This document shows, in pieces, positions 7,632-15,992 of a stretch of 64,000 nt of DNA. A program made the translations under genes and the position numbers. The DNA lies in contig NZ_JAMQGM010000027.1 in NCBI RefSeq assembly GCF_023703325.1, forward strand, positions 1-64,000. Reading direction: 5' to 3'. The notes beneath the pieces are model-generated. The model searched no databases. It had not been told where the DNA came from and was given only the letters and a program-made list of their open reading frames with translations. Source of the DNA: Streptomyces meridianus (GTDB taxonomy: Bacteria; Actinomycetota; Actinomycetes; Streptomycetales; Streptomycetaceae). The number at the start of each line of letters is the position of its first letter. Position 1 is the first letter of the stretch.

Positions 7632-9857
7632 TTGAGCCGAACCGCCCTGCGTATCTGCCCGCTCTGCGAGGCCACCTGCGGCCTCACCCTCACCATCGAG
7701 GGCGACCGTGTCACCGGCGCGCGCGGCGACGGCGAGGATGTGTTCAGCGCCGGATTCATCTGTCCCAAGGGGGCCGCGTTTCCCGAACTCGACGGCGACC
7801 CGGACCGGTTGAGGCATCCGATGGTCCGGCGGAACGGTGAGCTCAGGGAGTGCGGCTGGGACGAGGCCTTCACCGCGGTCGCCGACGGTCTGCGCCCGCT
7901 GATCGGGGAGCACGGCCCGGACGCCGTCGCGGTCGTCCTCGGCAATCCCAACGTGCACACCGTCGCCGGAGCCCTCTACCCGCCGGTGCTGCTGCGTGCC
8001 CTCGGTACCCGAAACCTCTACACGGCCAGCACCGTCGACCAGATGCCCAAGCACGTCTCCAGCGGCCTGATGTTCGGCGACCCGTTCGCGATCCCCGTCC
8101 CCGACCTGGACCGCACGGACCATCTGCTGCTGATCGGCGCCAACCCACTGGACTCCAACGGCAGTCTGTGCACGGCGCCGGACTTCCCGGGCCGGCTGAA
8201 GGCGCTGCGCCGCCGGGGCGGCCGGCTCACCGTCGTCGATCCCCGGCGGACGAGGACTGCGAAACTCGCCGACCGGCACGTGGCGATCCGGCCCGGAACC
8301 GACGCGCTGATGCTCGCGGCCGTCGCCCAGGTCCTGTTCGAGGAGAAGCTGACGGATCCGGGCCGGCTGGACGGCCTGGTCGACGGGGTTCCCGACGTGC
8401 GCTCCCTGCTCGCCGAGTTCACCCCCGAGGCGGTGGCCGGACCGTGCGACGTTCCCGCCGCGGAGGTCCGGGAGATCGCCCGCGAGCTGGCGGCGGCCCC
8501 CACCGCCGCCGTCTACGGCCGGGTCGGCAGCTCCACCGTCGAGTTCGGAACGCTGGCCGGCTGGCTGGTGGACGTGCTCAACACGATCACGGGGAACCTC
8601 GACCGGCCCGGCGGCGCCATGTTCCCCCTCGCCGCCACCGCCCGCGCGCCGCGTGCGGCGCGGCCCGGCAAGGGTTTCGTGCTGGGCCGCTGGCGGAGCC
8701 GGGTGAGCGGACACCCCGAGATCAAGGGGGAGTTCCCGCTGGCGGCACTGGCCGAGGAGATCGACACCCCGGGCGAGGGCCGCGTCCGGGCCGTGATCTC
8801 GCTGGCCGCCAACCCGGTGCTCTCCGCCCCCGACGGAGAGCGACTCGACCGGGCCCTGGCCGGGGCGGACTTCGTGGTGAGCGTCGATCCCTACCTCAAC
8901 GAGACGTCCCGCCACGCCGATGTCCTGCTGCCGCCGCCACCGCCCTCCCGGAGCCCCCACCACGACTTCGCCTTCAACAACTTCGCCGTCCGCAACCAGG
9001 TCCGCTACACCCGGGCGCCCCTCCCCCCGGAGGCGGGCCGGCCGGACGAGAGCGAGATCCTCGCCCGGCTGATCCTCGCGGTGGGCGGCGACCCGCTCGG
9101 TGACCCGGGGACGGTCGACCGCACGGTCGTCGACGTGACGCTGACCGCGGCTGTGGCGGACCCGGAGTCCCCGGTGCACGGCCGTGACGCGGCCGCGCTG
9201 GCGGCGGACCTGGCCGGCCGCGACGGGGCCGAACGCCGGCTCGACCTGATGCTGCGCCTCGGCCCGTACGGCGACGGCTTCGGTGCCGAGCCCGGCGGTC
9301 TCGCCCTGGAACGGCTGCTGGCGAACCCGCACGGCATCGATCTCGGCCCGCTCGTGCCGCGCATCCCGAAAGTCCTGCGCACCCGAAGCGGCCGGGTCGA
9401 GCTGTGCCCCGAGCCGGTGGCCGCGGACGTGCGCCGGCTGCGCCGGGCGCTCGGGACGCGTCCGGACGGGCTGGTCCTCGTCGGGCGCCGCCATCTGCGC
9501 TCCAACAACAGCTGGATGCACAACCTGCCCGCGCTGACCGGGGGATCGAACCGCTGCACCCTCCAGGTCCATCCGCAGGACGCCGACCGGCTGGGCCTGG
9601 CCGACGGCGCCACCGCGCGGGTCACCGGGGACGGCGGCGAGCTGCAGGTGGCCGTCGAGGTGACCGACGCGGTGCGGACCGGAGTGGTCAGCCTGCCGCA
9701 CGGTTGGGGCCACGACCGGCCGGGCACCCGTCTGACCGTCGCCTCCGCCGAGCCCGGGGTGAACGTGAACCAGCTGCTGGACGGCAGCCGGCTCGATCCG
9801 CTCTCCGGCACCGCCGTCCTCAACGGCTTCCCGGTGCGGGTGGCGCCGCTGGACTGA
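7632..9857 (+). CDS. molybdopterin oxidoreductase family protein (formate dehydrogenase/nitrate reductase-like)
   Basis: 741 residues, DMSO-reductase superfamily. The N-terminal [4Fe-4S] ligands are C9, C12, C16 and C44 (CPLCEATC, then ICPKG), followed by the molybdopterin domains (LLLIGANPLDSN, RRGGRLTVVDPRRTRTA, ANPVLSAPDG). The C-terminal molydopterin-dinucleotide-binding domain begins near RHLRSNNSWMHNLP. Length is typical of soluble single-subunit members, and there is no Tat signal. The start is TTG: a stop codon in frame four bases upstream excludes earlier starts, and GGGAG lies six bases ahead. No partner subunits are adjacent. Substrate unknown; a cytoplasmic redox enzyme needing Mo or W is a safe statement. 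Confidence 0.9.
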   Translation: MSRTALRICPLCEATCGLTLTIEGDRVTGARGDGEDVFSAGFICPKGAAFPELDGDPDRLRHPMVRRNGELRECGWDEAFTAVADGLRPLIGEHGPDAVAVVLGNPNVHTVAGALYPPVLLRALGTRNLYTASTVDQMPKHVSSGLMFGDPFAIPVPDLDRTDHLLLIGANPLDSNGSLCTAPDFPGRLKALRRRGGRLTVVDPRRTRTAKLADRHVAIRPGTDALMLAAVAQVLFEEKLTDPGRLDGLVDGVPDVRSLLAEFTPEAVAGPCDVPAAEVREIARELAAAPTAAVYGRVGSSTVEFGTLAGWLVDVLNTITGNLDRPGGAMFPLAATARAPRAARPGKGFVLGRWRSRVSGHPEIKGEFPLAALAEEIDTPGEGRVRAVISLAANPVLSAPDGERLDRALAGADFVVSVDPYLNETSRHADVLLPPPPPSRSPHHDFAFNNFAVRNQVRYTRAPLPPEAGRPDESEILARLILAVGGDPLGDPGTVDRTVVDVTLTAAVADPESPVHGRDAAALAADLAGRDGAERRLDLMLRLGPYGDGFGAEPGGLALERLLANPHGIDLGPLVPRIPKVLRTRSGRVELCPEPVAADVRRLRRALGTRPDGLVLVGRRHLRSNNSWMHNLPALTGGSNRCTLQVHPQDADRLGLADGATARVTGDGGELQVAVEVTDAVRTGVVSLPHGWGHDRPGTRLTVASAEPGVNVNQLLDGSRLDPLSGTAVLNGFPVRVAPLD

Positions 9858-9916
9858 GTGCACGGCGCCGGCGGGCAGCGGGAGAGCAGTCCGTCGAGGC
9901 CGCTCCTGGCGGATGA

Positions 9917-9935
9917 AAACTATCGCCGCTAGTTT
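9917..9935. promoter_or_regulatory. operator 1 of the TetR regulator encoded at 14044-14691
   Basis: AAACTATC-GCC-GCTAGTTT is an inverted repeat with one mismatch per arm, 35 bases upstream of the aldehyde dehydrogenase ATG. The same pattern (AACTAGC-N3-GCTAATT) recurs at 14719-14735 between the TetR gene and the acyl-CoA dehydrogenase. Two copies flanking one TetR gene make it the likely regulator of both units. Confidence 0.7.
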
Positions 9936-9970
9936 AGATCGGGTACGAGCTTCGCTGCGGGAGGAACACG

Positions 9971-11389
9971 ATGAAGGCCCACGACGCGCTGTACATCGAC
10001 GGACAGTGGCGGCCCGCACTCGGCCGCGATGCCATCGAGGTCGTCAACCCGGCCGACGAGCAGGTCATCGCCGTGGTGCCGGCCGGCTCGGCGGAGGATG
10101 TGGACGCAGCGGTGCACGCCGCCCGCACCGCGTTCCCCGGCTGGGCCGCGACGCCTCCGGCACAGCGAGCCGAGCGGATCGCCGCCCTGCGCGACGAACT
10201 CGCCGCCCGGCGTGAGGAGATCGCCGAGACGGTCACCGCCGAACTGGGCGCGCCACTCGGCTTCTCCCGCAAGGTCCACGCCGACCTGCCGATCGCCGTC
10301 GCCGGCACCTACGCCGAACTCGCCGCGAGTCACCCCTTCGAGGAACGGATCGGCAACTCCACCGTTCTGCACGAACCGGTGGGGGTGGTCGGCGCCATCA
10401 CCCCCTGGAACTATCCGCTCCACCAGATCGTCGCCAAGGCCGCGCCCGCGCTCGCCGCCGGCTGCACGGTCGTGCTGAAGCCCGCCGAGGACACCCCGCT
10501 GGTGGCCCAGCTGTTCGCCGAGGCGGTGCACGCGGCCGGATTCCCTGCCGGGGTCCTCAACCTCGTCACCGGAACCGGGCCGGTCGCCGGGCAGGCCCTC
10601 GCCGAGCACGAGGGCGTGGACCTCGTCTCCTTCACCGGCTCCACCGCCGTGGGGCGGCAGGTGGGGGCCGCCGCCGGAGCGGCCGTCAAGCGGGTCGCAC
10701 TCGAACTCGGCGGGAAGTCGGCCAATGTGATTCTGCCCGGTGCGGACCTTGCCCGGGCCGTCAACGTGGGCGTCGCCAACGTGTTCGCCAATTCCGGCCA
10801 GACGTGCAGCGCGTGGACACGCATGCTGGTCGACTCCGCCCGCTACGAGGAGGCCGTGGAGCTCGCCGCCGCGGCCGCCGCCAAGTACGCACCCTCCGAT
10901 CCGCAGGAGGACGGCGGCAGACTGGGTCCGGTCGTCAACGCCCGCCAGCGGGACCGTGTCCGCGGCTACATCGAGAGCGGCATCGCGGAGGGCGCGCGGC
11001 TGGTGGCGGGCGGCCCCCAGCCGCCCGAGGGACGGGAGACCGGCTACTACGTCCGCCCCACGGTGCTCGCCGACGTCACCCCCGGGATGACCGTTGCGCA
11101 GGAGGAAATCTTCGGTCCCGTCATCTGCCTGATGCCGTACGAGGACGAGGCGGACGCGCTGCGGATCGCCAACGGCACCGTCTACGGCCTCGCCGGAGCG
11201 GTCTGGGCGGCCGACGACGCCGAAGCCGTCGCCTTCGCCCGCGGACTGCTCACCGGGCAGGTCGACATCAACGGCGGACGCTTCAACCCGCTGGCGCCCT
11301 TCGGCGGTTACAAGCAGTCCGGTATCGGCCGCGAGCTGGGCCCGCACGGCCTCTCCGAGTACCTCCAGACCAAGTCGCTGCAGTTCTGA
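9971..11389 (+). CDS. NAD(P)-dependent aldehyde dehydrogenase
   Basis: 472 residues, typical ALDH superfamily. The catalytic general base E245 is in LELGGKSAN and the nucleophile C279 in NSGQTCSA. The cofactor block VGAITPWNYPL and the closing PFGGYKQSGIGRELG are also present. It oxidises an aldehyde to the acid in the cytoplasm. It is first in an operon with the alcohol dehydrogenase (18 bases downstream), so the pair should convert an alcohol to a carboxylic acid. A TetR-type inverted repeat precedes it. Substrate is not readable from sequence; the closest general resemblance is to the betaine/aromatic aldehyde group. Confidence 0.95.
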   Translation: MKAHDALYIDGQWRPALGRDAIEVVNPADEQVIAVVPAGSAEDVDAAVHAARTAFPGWAATPPAQRAERIAALRDELAARREEIAETVTAELGAPLGFSRKVHADLPIAVAGTYAELAASHPFEERIGNSTVLHEPVGVVGAITPWNYPLHQIVAKAAPALAAGCTVVLKPAEDTPLVAQLFAEAVHAAGFPAGVLNLVTGTGPVAGQALAEHEGVDLVSFTGSTAVGRQVGAAAGAAVKRVALELGGKSANVILPGADLARAVNVGVANVFANSGQTCSAWTRMLVDSARYEEAVELAAAAAAKYAPSDPQEDGGRLGPVVNARQRDRVRGYIESGIAEGARLVAGGPQPPEGRETGYYVRPTVLADVTPGMTVAQEEIFGPVICLMPYEDEADALRIANGTVYGLAGAVWAADDAEAVAFARGLLTGQVDINGGRFNPLAPFGGYKQSGIGRELGPHGLSEYLQTKSLQF

Positions 11390-11407
11390 CCCAGGAGAGA
11401 GAAACCC

Positions 11408-12487
11408 ATGACCCGAGCCGCCGTACTGCCCGCCGTGGGTGCCCCGCTGGAGCTCACCGGCATCGAGCTTCCCGAACCCGGCCGCGGGCAGGTGCGCATC
11501 CGTCTCGCTGCCGCCGGGGTGTGCCACTCCGACCTGTCCCTGTCGAACGGAACGTTGCGGCAGCCGGTGCCCGCCGTGCTCGGGCACGAGGGGGCCGGCA
11601 CCGTGACCGCGGTGGGGGAGGGCGTCACTGCCGTCGCGCCCGGTGACCCCATCGTCCTCAACTGGGCGCCGTCCTGCGGGAGCTGTCACTACTGTGGCCT
11701 CGGCGAGCCCTGGCTGTGCGCCGACGCCATGGCCGGCGCCGCCGCTCCGTACGCCCGGGCCCAGGACGGCCGGGATCTGTACCCGGGGTTGGGGACCGCG
11801 GCGTTCGCCGAGGAGACGGTGGTCGCCGCCCACGCGGTGCTGCCGCTCCCCGACGGGGTGCCGCTCGCGGACGCCGCGCTGCTGGGCTGCGCGGTGCTCA
11901 CCGGGTACGGGGCCGTCCACCACTCGGCGAAGGTGCGCGCGGGCGAGTCCGTTGCCGTGTTCGGGGTCGGCGGGGTCGGGCTCTCCGTGATCCAGTCGGC
12001 ACGGATCGCCGGGGCCGGGGAGATCATCGCGGTCGACGTCTCCGAGGAGAAGGAGGAGCTGGCGCGCAAGGCCGGCGCCACCGCGTACGTCGCCGCCGGT
12101 GACGACACCGCCAAGCGCATCCGCAAGCTCACCGGCGGGCACGGGGCCGATGTCGCCGTCGAGTGCGTCGGCCGCGCGGAGACCATCCGGACGGCCTGGG
12201 ACTGCACCCGCCGCGGCGGACGCACCACGGTGGTGGGCATCGGCGGCAAGGAGCAGCAGGTCTCCTTCTCCGCCCTGGAGATCTTCCACTTCGGCCGCAC
12301 CCTTCGCGGCTGTGTCTACGGCGACTGCGACCCGGTGCAGGACCTGCCGGTACTCGCCGGACACGTCAGGGCGGGCCGGCTTGACCTCGGCGCGATGGTC
12401 ACCGAGCGGATCGGCCTGGACGGTATCCCGGACGCCTTCCACGCGATGGTCGCGGGCCGCGGCGGACGGGCGCTCGTGGTGTTCTGA
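11408..12487 (+). CDS. zinc-dependent alcohol dehydrogenase (MDR family)
   Basis: 359 residues. Catalytic zinc ligands C39 (GVCHSD) and H60-E61 (GHEGAG), the four structural zinc cysteines C90, C93, C96 and C104, and the NAD site GVGGVG are all present. The protein therefore oxidises an alcohol to an aldehyde, or the reverse. Its ribosome site CAGGAGAG stands in the 18-base gap after the aldehyde dehydrogenase stop, so the two are co-transcribed and act in sequence. The gene is followed by a perfect 7-bp GC hairpin and then an MFS carrier gene. Confidence 0.95.
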   Translation: MTRAAVLPAVGAPLELTGIELPEPGRGQVRIRLAAAGVCHSDLSLSNGTLRQPVPAVLGHEGAGTVTAVGEGVTAVAPGDPIVLNWAPSCGSCHYCGLGEPWLCADAMAGAAAPYARAQDGRDLYPGLGTAAFAEETVVAAHAVLPLPDGVPLADAALLGCAVLTGYGAVHHSAKVRAGESVAVFGVGGVGLSVIQSARIAGAGEIIAVDVSEEKEELARKAGATAYVAAGDDTAKRIRKLTGGHGADVAVECVGRAETIRTAWDCTRRGGRTTVVGIGGKEQQVSFSALEIFHFGRTLRGCVYGDCDPVQDLPVLAGHVRAGRLDLGAMVTERIGLDGIPDAFHAMVAGRGGRALVVF

Positions 12488-12504
12488 CCGGGCCGCGGGC
12501 CCGG
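12488..12504 (+). terminator. GC hairpin directly after the alcohol dehydrogenase stop
   Basis: CCGGGCC-GCG-GGCCCGG begins at the base after the stop codon. There is no T run. It could stop or slow transcription before the MFS gene, which has its own upstream inverted repeat. Confidence 0.4.
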
Positions 12505-12602
12505 CCGGGACGGGGGCCGGCGGCGTGCTGCGGCGTCGGCGGCGCAGGAACCCGACCGTCCGACGAGCCCGTGACATCGCCTCTGTGCGGGCTGTTGACG
12601 AC

Positions 12603-12620
12603 ATACCACCCGGTCGGTAC
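12603..12620. promoter_or_regulatory. TetR-type inverted repeat upstream of the MFS gene
   Basis: ATACCACCCGGTCGGTAC resembles the palindrome ATACCGACTGGTCGGTAT inferred from sites at 25204 and 32069: its right arm matches at eight of nine positions, and the left arm is weaker. It overlaps a TTGACG hexamer at 12596 and lies 61 bases before the MFS ATG. Confidence 0.4.
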
Positions 12621-12681
12621 GTTCCTCGGCAATCACGGCGCCGCCCACCCGTCCCCGCAACTCCACCGGAGCGTGCACACC

Positions 12682-14031
12682 ATGGACACGGCCCCCGCTT
12701 CCGCCCCGTCCCCACCGCCCGTCGACCCCCGCCGGCGCAGGGTCGCCACGGCAGCCGCGCTCGCCTCGGCCGTCGAGTGGTACGACTACTTCGTCTTCGG
12801 GATCGCCGCCGCCCTCGTCCTCGGCGACAAGTTCTTCCCGGCGAGCAATCCCGTCGCGGGTGTCCTCGCCTCTTTCGCCACCTTCGCCGTCGGTTTCCTG
12901 GCCCGCCCCGTCGGCGGTGTCATCGCCGGCCATCTCGGCGACAGACGAGGCCGCAAGCCGATGCTGGTGCTGGCCCTGACCCTGATGGGCACCGCCACCA
13001 CTTGTATCGGGCTGCTGCCCTCCTACGAGACGATCGGCGTCGCCGCGCCCGTGCTGCTGGTCGCCCTGCGCGTCGTCCAGGGACTGGCCGTCGGTGCGCA
13101 GTGGGGTGGCGCCATGCTCATGGCCACCGAGTACGCGCCCCCGGGGAAGCGCGGGCTGTACGGCAGCCTTGTCCAACTCGGCGTCCCCATAGGCGTGGTG
13201 ACGGCCAACTCGGTCTTCCTGCTCGTCGAGGCAGGCACGGGGGATCACGCCTTCGCGGCCTGGGGCTGGCGCGTTCCGTTCGTCGTCGGGCTGCTGGTAC
13301 TCGTCCTCGCCTGGTACATCCACACCCGCGTCGAGGAGACCCCGGAGTTCAAGGAGGCGGAACGCAAGCTCGCCGAGGGCGAGAAGAACCGGCCGCGTTC
13401 GCCCCTGGGCACGGTCCTGCGCAGCCACCTCGGAACCGTGCTGCTCGCCGGGGGTTCGTTCGCCGTCAACACCGCGGTGTTCTACATCATCATCACCGGC
13501 GTGCTCGACTACGCAACCCGCGACCTGCACATGGACCGCGGGGCAGTGCTCATGGTCTCGCTGCTGGTCAGCCTGACGCAGCTGGCGCTGATCCCTGCCG
13601 CGGCCTCGCTGTCGGACCGGGTGGGGCGGCTGCGCATCTACACCTTCGGGGCCGTCGGGCTGCTGGTGTGGGCGGTGCCGATGTTCCTGCTCATCGACAC
13701 CCGCTCGCTGCTGCTGCTGGGTGTGGGCACCTTCGTCACCAGCTGCTTCCTGAGCATCATGTACGGACCGCAGGCGGCGCTCTTCGCCGAGCTGTTCACC
13801 GCGGAAATGCGCTACACCGGGGCCTCGCTCGGCTACCAGATCGCCGCGGTGTTCGGCGGCGGGCTCGCCCCGTTCGTCATGGTGCTGCTGCTGGAGGCCA
13901 CCGGGACCTCCATGGCGGTCGCCGGCTACATCATGGCGCTGGCCGTGGTCGCTCTGGTCTCCATCGCCGTCCTCGCCCGGCGCAGTGCCAGGCGGACGAC
14001 CGGCGAACCGGCTGAGCAGCCGGCGGGCTGA
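12682..14031 (+). CDS. MFS transporter, metabolite:H+ symporter (MHS) type
   Basis: 449 residues with twelve hydrophobic segments. The N-terminus AAALASAVEWYDYFVFG and the cytoplasmic loop GHLGDRRGRKPML are the hallmarks of the MHS group, which imports organic acids, betaine or aromatic acids with protons. The ATG at 12682 is chosen because the upstream in-frame extension contains the promoter-like region and is not membrane-like. It lies 194 bases after the alcohol dehydrogenase and may be an uptake system for the substrate of the ALDH/ADH pair. It converges on the TetR gene; a shared hairpin ends both. Confidence 0.9.
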   Translation: MDTAPASAPSPPPVDPRRRRVATAAALASAVEWYDYFVFGIAAALVLGDKFFPASNPVAGVLASFATFAVGFLARPVGGVIAGHLGDRRGRKPMLVLALTLMGTATTCIGLLPSYETIGVAAPVLLVALRVVQGLAVGAQWGGAMLMATEYAPPGKRGLYGSLVQLGVPIGVVTANSVFLLVEAGTGDHAFAAWGWRVPFVVGLLVLVLAWYIHTRVEETPEFKEAERKLAEGEKNRPRSPLGTVLRSHLGTVLLAGGSFAVNTAVFYIIITGVLDYATRDLHMDRGAVLMVSLLVSLTQLALIPAAASLSDRVGRLRIYTFGAVGLLVWAVPMFLLIDTRSLLLLGVGTFVTSCFLSIMYGPQAALFAELFTAEMRYTGASLGYQIAAVFGGGLAPFVMVLLLEATGTSMAVAGYIMALAVVALVSIAVLARRSARRTTGEPAEQPAG

Positions 14032-14050
14032 GCCCACCGCGGCTCAGCCC
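14025..14050. terminator. bidirectional terminator hairpin spanning two stop codons
   Basis: GGGCTGAGCC, a six-base loop and GGCTCAGCCC pair perfectly. The stop codons of the MFS gene (14029-14031) and of the convergent TetR gene (14044-14046) both lie inside the stem. Confidence 0.7.
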
Positions 14051-14691
14051 CGGTGGACGGACTCCTGTTGCCGGTACTGCAGCTCGAGTCCGTCCACCAG
14101 CGCCTGCAGCCCCGTCTCGAAAGCGCCCTCGTCGACCTGCTCCCGGTGTTCGGCCAGCAGATGGGCCTGGCCCAGGTGGGGGTAGTCGGCCGGGTCGTAG
14201 GCGCCGGCGTCGTCGACGAAGCCGCGGGCGAACGAGCCGAGCGCCGACCCTGCGACGAAGTACCGCATCATGGCACCGATCCGGGTGGCCTGCGCAGGCG
14301 GCCATCCCGCCGCGACCATGCCGCCGAAGACCGCGTCGGCCATGCGGAGGCCGGCCGGGCGGCGCCCGGGGCCCTGGGCGAGAAACGGCACGATGCTGGG
14401 GTGCGCGGTGAGCGCCGCGCGGTAGGAGCGGCCCCAGCGCAGCAGCGCCGTCCGCCAGTCGGTGCCGTCCTCGAACATCGAAAGGTCGACCTGGGCGACC
14501 ACGGTGTCCGCCACCGCGTCGAGGATCTCGTCCTTGACCTTGAAGTGGTTGTACAGCGACGGTCCGCTGACGCCGAGTTCGGCCGCCAGTCGCCGCGTCG
14601 ACACCGCGGAGAGCCCTTCCTCGTCCACGAGCGCGAGAGCCGTGGCGACGATGCGCTCCCGGCTCAGGAGGGGCTTGCGGGGACGGGCCAT
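14044..14691 (-). CDS. TetR family regulator of the ALDH/ADH and acyl-CoA dehydrogenase units
   Basis: 215 residues. The N-terminus MARPRKPLLSRERIVATALA leads into the helix-turn-helix TRRLAAELGVSGPSLYNHF (about residues 30-50), followed by a TetR C-terminal domain with RAALTAHPSIVPFLAQ. The start at 14691 gives the usual family N-terminus; ATG 14700 is also possible. It is divergent from the acyl-CoA dehydrogenase. The inverted repeat 28 bases upstream is repeated in front of the aldehyde dehydrogenase operon, so one repressor probably controls itself, the dehydrogenase and the ALDH-ADH operon. The ligand is probably an acyl-CoA or the aldehyde/acid product (inference). Confidence 0.9.
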   Translation of the reverse strand: MARPRKPLLSRERIVATALALVDEEGLSAVSTRRLAAELGVSGPSLYNHFKVKDEILDAVADTVVAQVDLSMFEDGTDWRTALLRWGRSYRAALTAHPSIVPFLAQGPGRRPAGLRMADAVFGGMVAAGWPPAQATRIGAMMRYFVAGSALGSFARGFVDDAGAYDPADYPHLGQAHLLAEHREQVDEGAFETGLQALVDGLELQYRQQESVHRG

Positions 14692-14718
14692 GCGGCACAT
14701 AGTAGAGCGCGCACCAAA

Positions 14719-14735
14719 AACTAGCACTGCTAATT
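14719..14735. promoter_or_regulatory. operator 2 of the TetR regulator encoded at 14044-14691
   Basis: AACTAGC-ACT-GCTAATT, one mismatch between arms. It lies 27 bases before the TetR start and 17 bases before the acyl-CoA dehydrogenase start, so a bound dimer would block both divergent promoters. Confidence 0.7.
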
Positions 14736-14752
14736 AAGGGGAGGTGGGAGCC

Positions 14753-15904
14753 GTGGATCTGGAGCTCTCGGAGGAGCAGGCCGCCGTCCGCCGGCTGGCC
14801 AGGGACTTCGTCGACCGCGAGATCACCCCGCACGTCGTCGACTGGGACCGGGCCGAGGCCGTCGACCGGGGCGTCGTCAAGCAACTGGGAGACCTCGGCT
14901 TCCTCGGCCTGACCATCCCCGAGGAGCACGGCGGCAGCGGCGGCGACCACCTCGCGTACTGCCTGGTCACCGAGGAACTGGGCCGGGGCGACTCCTCGGT
15001 GCGCGGCATCCTGTCCGTGTCCCTCGGGCTCGTCGGCAAGTCCCTCGCCGCGTGGGGCAGTGCCGAGCAGCAGGCCGAGTGGCTTCCCCGGCTCTGCTCC
15101 GGTGAGGCGATCGGCTGCTTCGGCCTCACCGAACCCGGCACCGGTTCCGACGCCGCCAACCTCACCACCCGTGCCGTCCGTGACGGCGGCGACTGGGTGA
15201 TCAACGGCGCCAAGATGTTCATCACCAACGGCACGTGGGCCGACGTGGTCCTCCTCTTCGCCCGTACCGGTGACGAGCCCGGCCACCGCGGCATCAGCGC
15301 CTTCCTCGTTCCGGCCGGCACCCCCGGCCTGGAGCGCCGGCCCGTCCACGGCAAGCTCGGACTGCGCGGCCAGGCCACAGCGGAGTTGGTGTTCGACGAC
15401 GTACGGGTCCCGGCGTCCGCCATGATCGCCCCCGAGGGCAAGGGGTTCTCCGTCGCCATGTCGGCCCTGGCCAAGGGCCGGATGTCCGTCGCCGCCGGCT
15501 GCGTCGGCATCGCCCAGGCAAGCCTGGAGGCCGCCCTCTCCCACGCCGCGCAGCGCGAGCAGTTCGGCAAGCCGATAGCCGGACACCAGCTCGTCCAGGA
15601 ACTGATCGCCGACATCGCGGTGGACGTCGACACCGCACGGCTGCTGACCTGGCGCGTCGCCGACCACATCGACCGCGGGCTGCCCTTCGCCACCGAGGCA
15701 TCGGTCGCCAAGCTGCATGCGAGCGAGGCCGCCGTGCGCTGCGCCAACAACGCCCTGCAGGTCTTCGGCGGCTACGGCTACATCGACGAGTACCCGGTGG
15801 GCAAGCTGCTGCGCGACGCCCGGGTGATGACCCTCTACGAGGGCACCAGCCAGATCCAGAAGCTGCTCATCGGACGGGCGCTGACCGGAGTGGCCGCGTT
15901 CTGA
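14753..15904 (+). CDS. acyl-CoA dehydrogenase
   Basis: 383 residues, normal length. It shows the FAD/substrate blocks CFGLTEPGTGSDAANL and INGAKMFITNG, and the catalytic base E363 in LYEGTSQIQ. It forms the 2,3-double bond of an acyl-CoA in the first step of beta-oxidation and passes electrons to ETF. The GTG at 14753 is preferred to the GTG at 14744: GGAGG sits at the right distance and the protein then begins MDLELSEEQ as relatives do. It is divergent from its TetR regulator and linked by operator pattern to the ALDH-ADH operon. An acyl-CoA ligase to join the two is not encoded here. Confidence 0.95.
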   Translation: MDLELSEEQAAVRRLARDFVDREITPHVVDWDRAEAVDRGVVKQLGDLGFLGLTIPEEHGGSGGDHLAYCLVTEELGRGDSSVRGILSVSLGLVGKSLAAWGSAEQQAEWLPRLCSGEAIGCFGLTEPGTGSDAANLTTRAVRDGGDWVINGAKMFITNGTWADVVLLFARTGDEPGHRGISAFLVPAGTPGLERRPVHGKLGLRGQATAELVFDDVRVPASAMIAPEGKGFSVAMSALAKGRMSVAAGCVGIAQASLEAALSHAAQREQFGKPIAGHQLVQELIADIAVDVDTARLLTWRVADHIDRGLPFATEASVAKLHASEAAVRCANNALQVFGGYGYIDEYPVGKLLRDARVMTLYEGTSQIQKLLIGRALTGVAAF

Positions 15905-15931
15905 GCCGCCGCCGGGCCCACCCGCAGGCGA

Positions 15932-15947
15932 CTAAGCGGTTGCTCAT
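15932..15947. promoter_or_regulatory. operator upstream of the TetR gene at 15993
   Basis: CTAAGCGGTTGCTCAT matches 13 of 16 bases of the perfect palindrome CTGAGCAGTTGCTCAG found at 17696-17711 in front of the MaoC gene. It is 46 bases before the TetR start. Confidence 0.65.
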
Positions 15948-15992
15948 ACCCGGAGGTAAGGTGAACGCCTCACCGGTGGAGGGCCCGCCGGG

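Noticed and set aside
6747..10019. A 1090-codon open frame on the minus strand
   Set aside because: It is antisense to the oxidoreductase and TetR genes, which have clear motifs. Its own product is a featureless Arg/Gly/Val-rich chain, as expected from the opposite strand of high-GC coding DNA.
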